64,000 bases of DNA from Argopecten irradians (Eukaryota; Mollusca; Bivalvia; Pectinida; Pectinidae). The stretch covers positions 35,379,262-35,443,261 of the forward strand of contig NC_091144.1 in NCBI RefSeq assembly GCF_041381155.1. Direction: 5' to 3'. Each line of letters opens with the position of its first letter. The first letter of the stretch is position 1. The position numbers and the translations under genes were made by a program. Below the pieces are notes generated by a model. It worked only from the letters and a program-made list of their open reading frames with translations. It made no database searches and was not told where the DNA came from. Shown here one piece after another: positions 59,530-64,000 of this stretch.

Positions 59530-61105
59530 ACAAGAGGCCCATGGGCCTTAGCGGTCACCTGAATTCAGACACAGAATGAAACAAAGACATGCATATAAAC
59601 ACTATAAATATATATTGGCCCATCAGGCCCTTGAAGTCAGTCAGTGATTTTATAAATTTTTAATCTATGAAGATTATTTGGTTCCATCAAATCAGTGAAT
59701 TCAGGAGAAAGATTTTTGAAATGTTATCCATTTTGACCCCTTTTGGCCCCACCCCTCTCGCCCCTGGGGGTCGGCCAGGACCAATATGGATATGATGTTA
59801 AATGCTATCTCAGGTTCTACCAGTTCCAGAATTTCAGAAGAAGATTTTTGAAGTTTTAGCCTATTTGACCGGTTTTGGGACCGCCCCTAAGGCCCCTGGG
59901 GATCAGTCATGGAAAATTTGGTAATAAGATTCAATGGCCATCACATAGAGATAATTCTGACTACAATTGACGAATTTCCTATTATAATGACTAAATAATG
60001 CTCAAAAATGTGTTTTCCATATAAAAACTTATATGTAGTAAACTTAACCCCCTCCCTAGGGGGAAACCTGAGACCCAAGGGTCATATAATTCACAATTTT
60101 CATAAAACACCTTAAGACCTGTCCATCTATGAAGAGTATTTGATTCTACCATTTCCAGTATTTAAGAAGAAGATTTTTAAAGTTTTAGCCTATTTGCCCC
60201 TTTCGGCCCCGCCCCTCTGCCCCGAGGGGGTTGACCAGGATATTAAAATGTTATCTCATGCTTATAATTCTAAACAAGTTTGACTCATTTCGTATTAAAA
60301 TTGAGCAAAAAATGCTCATAAATGTGTTTTCACTATATAAACTATAGTAAACTTGACCCCTTCCCCAGGGGGAAACGTGAGACCCCAGGGTCATATAATT
60401 CACAATTTTGGTAAAGGACCTCAAGACCTTTTAATCTATGAAGAGTATGTGATTCTACCATTTCCAGAATTTCAGAAGAAGATTTTTGAAGATATAGCCT
60501 ATTTGACCCCTTTTGACCCCGCCCCTAAGGCCCCTGGGGTTCAGTCATGGAAAATTGGTTAATAGGATTCAATGGCAATCTCATACTGATAATTCTGACA
60601 ATATTTGACTCATTTCCTATTACAAATGATCAAATAATACTCAAAAATGTGTTTTCCCTATATAAACTATAGTAAACTTAACCCCCTCCCCAGGGGGAAA
60701 CCCGAGACCCCAGGGTCATATAATTCACAATTTTTGTAAATGACCTTATGACCTTTCTATCTATGAAGAGTATTTAATTCCATCACATCTGTGAGTGGAG
60801 AAGAAGATTTTTGAAATTATAGTCAATTTAACCTCTTTTGGCCCCTCCCATAGCTCCCTGGGGGGTGGGGACCGTATAATTCACAATTTTGATTGGCCTT
60901 ATGCCTTAGAAGGTTTGTGCAAAATTTCATTGAAATTGCTTCAACAGTTTTTGAGAAGAAGTCGAAAATGTAAATTGTTTACGGACATACGACGCACGAC
61001 GGACGACGCACGACGGACGACGCACGACGCACGACGGACGACGGACGACGACGGACAAAAGGCGATTAGAATAGGTCACTTGAGACTTCGTCTCAGGTGA
61101 CCTAA
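59530..61105. repeat. Dispersed bivalve repeat with internal ~310-bp units (intron copy)
   Basis: Starts AGAGGCCCATGGGCCTTAGC and ends near CGTCTCAGGTGACC. Internal blocks repeat about every 300-320 bp, each with CTATGAAGAGTATTTGATTC, GAAGAAGATTTTTGAAG and GAGACCCCAGGGTCATATAA (for example near 60072, 60378, 60699). Near the right end is a GACGCAC/GACGGAC microsatellite (60985-61055). The same family lies at 53600-54720. Confidence 0.8.
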
Positions 61106-62018
61106 AAAAAATAAAAGTTAAATAACTATGCTGTTTTCTGAAATAAAATTATTCTGCAAATTGAATATGGTATTTGGAGTTTCTCTCTATGCAGAAAAGT
61201 GAAAAATACTGGGTTGTTATGAAATCTGACCCTGTTCTGTGACGTCATAGCAACCATGACGTCATAATAATTGTGACGTCATCATTATCTGCGCAAATGA
61301 CGTCATAAATACTTAGTGTTATTATTTCTGACAATACAAATCCTATTTTACTTTACCATAGCATTAAATATACTTATTCTGATAGATAAATCTTAACATG
61401 ACATTCAAAATGTCATAATTTCCAGCATAATTAATCACAATATTGAGTTTTCAACCTTGAAATACAGAATATTACATGTATTCATACAAAACTGTACGCT
61501 ATTCCCATTTTATTGAAAAAAAGCCCCTTTTCCCTCTTTTCTTAAGAAAATGCCAATAACTGACAATATCGGCTTAACCGAACACTCACTCTAGTACAAA
61601 AAATACATATTATAGCCTTAATTATATGAAAACTGAGAAATCAATGAAAAAAAATCCAAAATTAGCACTTTTGCTGTAAATCTCCATGGATACCGGGTAA
61701 TTAGCAGAGCAAAATTAATTGGAATTCATATTAAATGGACTGAGAGACACCCGGTTAGCTGTTTTCAGCTTGCTGTTCAAGTGTAAAATGATTAATCAAT
61801 TAACAGTCAAGCATATCATACCATACCTAGGTAGCAAATTATAGAATGGCAAAATGAGCCAATTACCTCCCTTTAGTTGCACCAAATGAAAAATATATGT
61901 ATTTACACAGTTTTCAAACTGTTTGATTGTGATTTCTAGGATAAATGAATGAAAATTTAGCAAAATCAATTATAATCAAGGTCATTTTCCAAAAAATGAG
62001 AATTTCAGTCACCTATAA
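61106..62018. other. ARF-like gene intron, unassigned
   Basis: AT-rich; apart from the CRE cluster nothing was recognised. Confidence 0.5.
61240..61305. promoter_or_regulatory. Cluster of four CRE octamers (TGACGTCA)
   Basis: Perfect palindromic TGACGTCA at 61240-61247, 61258-61265, 61274-61281 and 61298-61305, within 66 bp. This octamer is the classical CREB/ATF bZIP binding site. The cluster lies in the intron of the ARF-like gene, outside the repeats I could delimit. Function is inferred. Confidence 0.45.
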
Positions 62019-62668
62019 GGTGGCAGTGTACAGTAGATTTGAAAAATTCAGCAAAATTAAGTGCAGGCTTTAATTATGTACACATAGCTTTTTAACCTTA
62101 AATAACATCTATATAAAAGTATATATATTTTTAATCTACACAACATTTGCAATAGTTATGCAGAGTTCATTTTTGGACAGGTCCGCTTTTTGTGGTTTTG
62201 TGAGCCTGTAAAAACCATGGTAACCAAATTTGGTTTTTTTGAAAAAATGCAAAAAATTGGGATTTTCAACCCAAAATTACACCCCCTCTAGGAGAATTTT
62301 TTTCTTGAACACAGTTTAAAACCAAGCATCACTGCCGTGATAGCGGAACTGAGCCTATTTCGACATAGGTATATCATTAAACTTTTGAGCAATCTTACCT
62401 CGTACCCCGGCTATCAATTTCTGCTGCTACAGTATTGAGTTTTTCCATCTTAGACGCACATTCGGATACCCTCTAAACCATTAATCTCGAACCCATTTTG
62501 GGGAATTTCTTTATGCAAATGTGAAGCCTGCATATAATTCTCTAGATTGAATTCACCAATTTTAGGACATATACATTTTTTAATTTTTTATGCATATAAT
62601 AAAACAGGGGCTTTCTGCTTAATAAAAATCTCACCCATGGCCATTCGGTCTTACTGTACACTGCTACC
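62019..62668. mobile_element. 650-bp TIR element, copy 2
   Basis: Direct repeat of 58685-59334 in the same orientation and the same intron, same length, with few substitutions and compensating small indels. Ends GGTGGCAGTGTACAGTAG and TACTGTACACTGCTACC. Confidence 0.8.
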
Positions 62669-63215
62669 AAAGAAAGAATTTTGATGACATTATCAAATCC
62701 ATGTAGTGTGGAAGTTCTATAATTTCACAGTCGTTCATTAGAGATACAATATTCGACCCAATAAACGCCCTGGGCACTTAAAATGGCAAGGGTGCTTAAT
62801 AAAGCCAAATATGGGTTAACATTTCATGAAATTATTCCTTCTGTTAAATATCAATATGCAAATGAAAATAAATGGAAAAATCTACACAGTTCTTGTAGTT
62901 TCAGTTTGCTGTTTTCCATTAATCAAAGGGCCATAACTCCGCCAAATAGGGTTCTATGAAATTGCCGAGCGAACGCATCTTAGCTCTTGGCATATTTAAC
63001 CGTGTGACAAGTAACAAAAAATTGCTAAAAATTTGTGGCAGTTATGGCATGGAAACCAGCATTACAGATAGACAGGCGGGCAGACAGACGCAAATTAATA
63101 TCCCTCATTTCAGTGAAAGTGGGGAATTTTTAAACGGCAAAAAGAGGGAGGGGCACTTATAGGTATGCTGAATGGATTGATTGCGATAAATACAATGTTA
63201 AGATCAGCTGGTTAC
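62669..63215. other. ARF-like gene intron adjacent to exon, unassigned
   Basis: Contains a short plus-strand frame (62956-63162) with GACAGGCGGGCAGACAGACG-like microsatellite sequence; no gene recognised. Confidence 0.5.
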
Positions 63216-63394
63216 CTGTTTATTTGCCACAATTAAAAGTGAACGCATCTGTTTATCATTTTGTAGAAAATTATTTAGGGCATCACTTGATTCCTTGATT
63301 CGCTCACGATTTGAAGCATCTACTACCCAGACGATGTTGTGTATGCTTTGTAGAAACTGTTTCCAGCATTCACGGCAAACCTCCGATCCTCCGA
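63216..63394 (-). CDS. ARF-like GTPase (ARL9/ARL10-like), penultimate coding exon
   Basis: Minus-strand exon of 59 codons with two leading bases, acceptor tttccatttcag|TCGGAGG and donor AAACAG|gtaacc. It encodes the switch II to NKxD part of an ARF-family small GTPase: GGSEVCRECWKQFL (after the expected WDV, whose Val is split by the intron), the hydrophobic strand NIVWVVDASNRERI, and LLIVANKQ, which becomes NKQD when joined to the next exon. The Gln that follows GG in classical ARF proteins is Ser here; to my knowledge ARL9 and ARL10 also have GGS at this place, and the overall pattern fits them best. Exons with the P-loop and switch I must lie beyond 64000. Likely a membrane-associated G protein; the function of ARL9/10 is poorly known. 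Confidence 0.85.
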
Positions 63395-63582
63395 CTGAAA
63401 TGGAAATGAACCAGTGAAAGTTAATCATTATGAAAATTTATATTAGAAAGCATGACTGAAAATTTCTATAAATATTTTAGTTTAGAAGTGATATTGAGGA
63501 AATATCTGGAAATTTCTGATTATCTTAAAATGTAAATATTATGTAAGCAACAAACCGATATATAAATGGATATCCTGTGATA

Positions 63583-63784
63583 TCCTGTATTAGCATATTA
63601 CAGTGTTATCTGTCCCTGCGGGAAGGTATTTGATTCTGATGTGTAACGTTATATATACTTTTCAGAGAAAATGAAATCACTTTTGCTCACAAACAATGAT
63701 GTCACAATGTTATGGATACCTGGTAGCTATACCAGCAAGGGAGGTAATTCTAATTTTAACTCTCTTAAATGCAAAGATGGAATT
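63583..63784. mobile_element. Palindromic MITE (GCATATTACAG family), copy 3
   Basis: Diverged copy of the elements at 1100 and 55520. The left arm reads GCATATTACAGTGTTATCTG; the right arm is reduced (CTCTTAAATGCAAAGATGGA). Lies in the upstream intron of the ARF-like gene. Confidence 0.6.
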
Positions 63785-63893
63785 GCATAAGGTTATATAA
63801 ATATGTTTGAAATGCGTTGTGGTTCATTATTTAGTAACTTCTTATTGATTTCATCTTTTCTCAATAACACTATTGTTTTGATATACAGTGGAA

Positions 63894-64000
63894 CTCTGTT
63901 GATACGAACATGGATAATTCGACAACACGGTTTGAAACGAAGTACTTTGCCTGTCCTTGCCGAATTCCCGATTTATCTTTGCTTAAAAAAACTTGGAAAA
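63894..64000. mobile_element. Left end of a DNA transposon, cut by window edge
   Basis: TACAGTGGAACTCTGTTGAT followed by ACGAACATGGATAATTCG resembles the terminal sequence of pogo/Tigger-like elements (CAGTGGAACC...TACGAA...ATTCGA). The rest lies outside the window. Confidence 0.4.

Noticed and set aside
60795..61100. 101-codon frame ending in a DDARRTT-type repeat
   Set aside because: The repeat is the GACGCAC/GACGGAC microsatellite at the end of a dispersed repeat.

Overview
The window looks like nuclear DNA from a bivalve mollusc (inference). It is AT-rich and intron-bearing. It carries fragments of a dispersed repeat I associate with scallop and pearl-oyster genomes, containing phrases such as GACGACTGGTTTACCCGTTG and TAGTTTCTGCTCCTGC, together with many short inverted-repeat transposons and minisatellites. 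Nothing bacterial or viral is present. Almost all long open frames are satellite or transposon by-products.

Two host genes are supported. (1) A complete MFSD13A (TMEM180) homologue lies on the plus strand. It is an orphan polytopic membrane protein of the major facilitator superfamily, with six coding exons (20479 or 18527 to 33953). The exons join in frame with GT/AG borders to give 501 codons plus a stop. Its first coding exon, with 5' leader and downstream intron sequence, is present twice in a 1,952-bp tandem duplication (18227-22129). (2) The last two coding exons of an ARF-like small GTPase, closest to ARL9/ARL10, lie on the minus strand (63216-63394 and 57341-57496). Its 5' exons lie beyond the right edge. 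The two genes point toward each other, separated by about 23 kb of repeats.

Layout: 0-18 kb has no host gene. It holds a 34/36-bp satellite split by a TIR element, a decayed non-LTR retrotransposon (6.86-9.0 kb), several copies of a TTAA-flanked MITE (called MITE-A here), foldback elements and a tRNA-derived SINE. 18.2-34 kb is the MFSD13A gene. Its intron 3 is a 7.8-kb 17-bp minisatellite that appears to have grown inside a small TA-flanked MITE, and its intron 4 is largely a second, 30-bp minisatellite. 34-57 kb is intergenic repeats: 35-bp and 50-bp tandem arrays, an inverted pair of G/C-tract elements, a chain of three TTAA MITEs (MITE-B), and the tandem and dispersed bivalve repeats. 57-64 kb is the ARF-like gene, whose 5.7-kb intron contains MITE-A, two copies of a 650-bp TIR element, a complex GC-phrase repeat and a cluster of four CRE octamers.

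I see no novel multi-gene system. The most notable items are the duplicated first exon, the transposon-bracketed intronic minisatellite, and two natural records of TTAA-targeted transposition (a nested insertion and an end-sharing chain).
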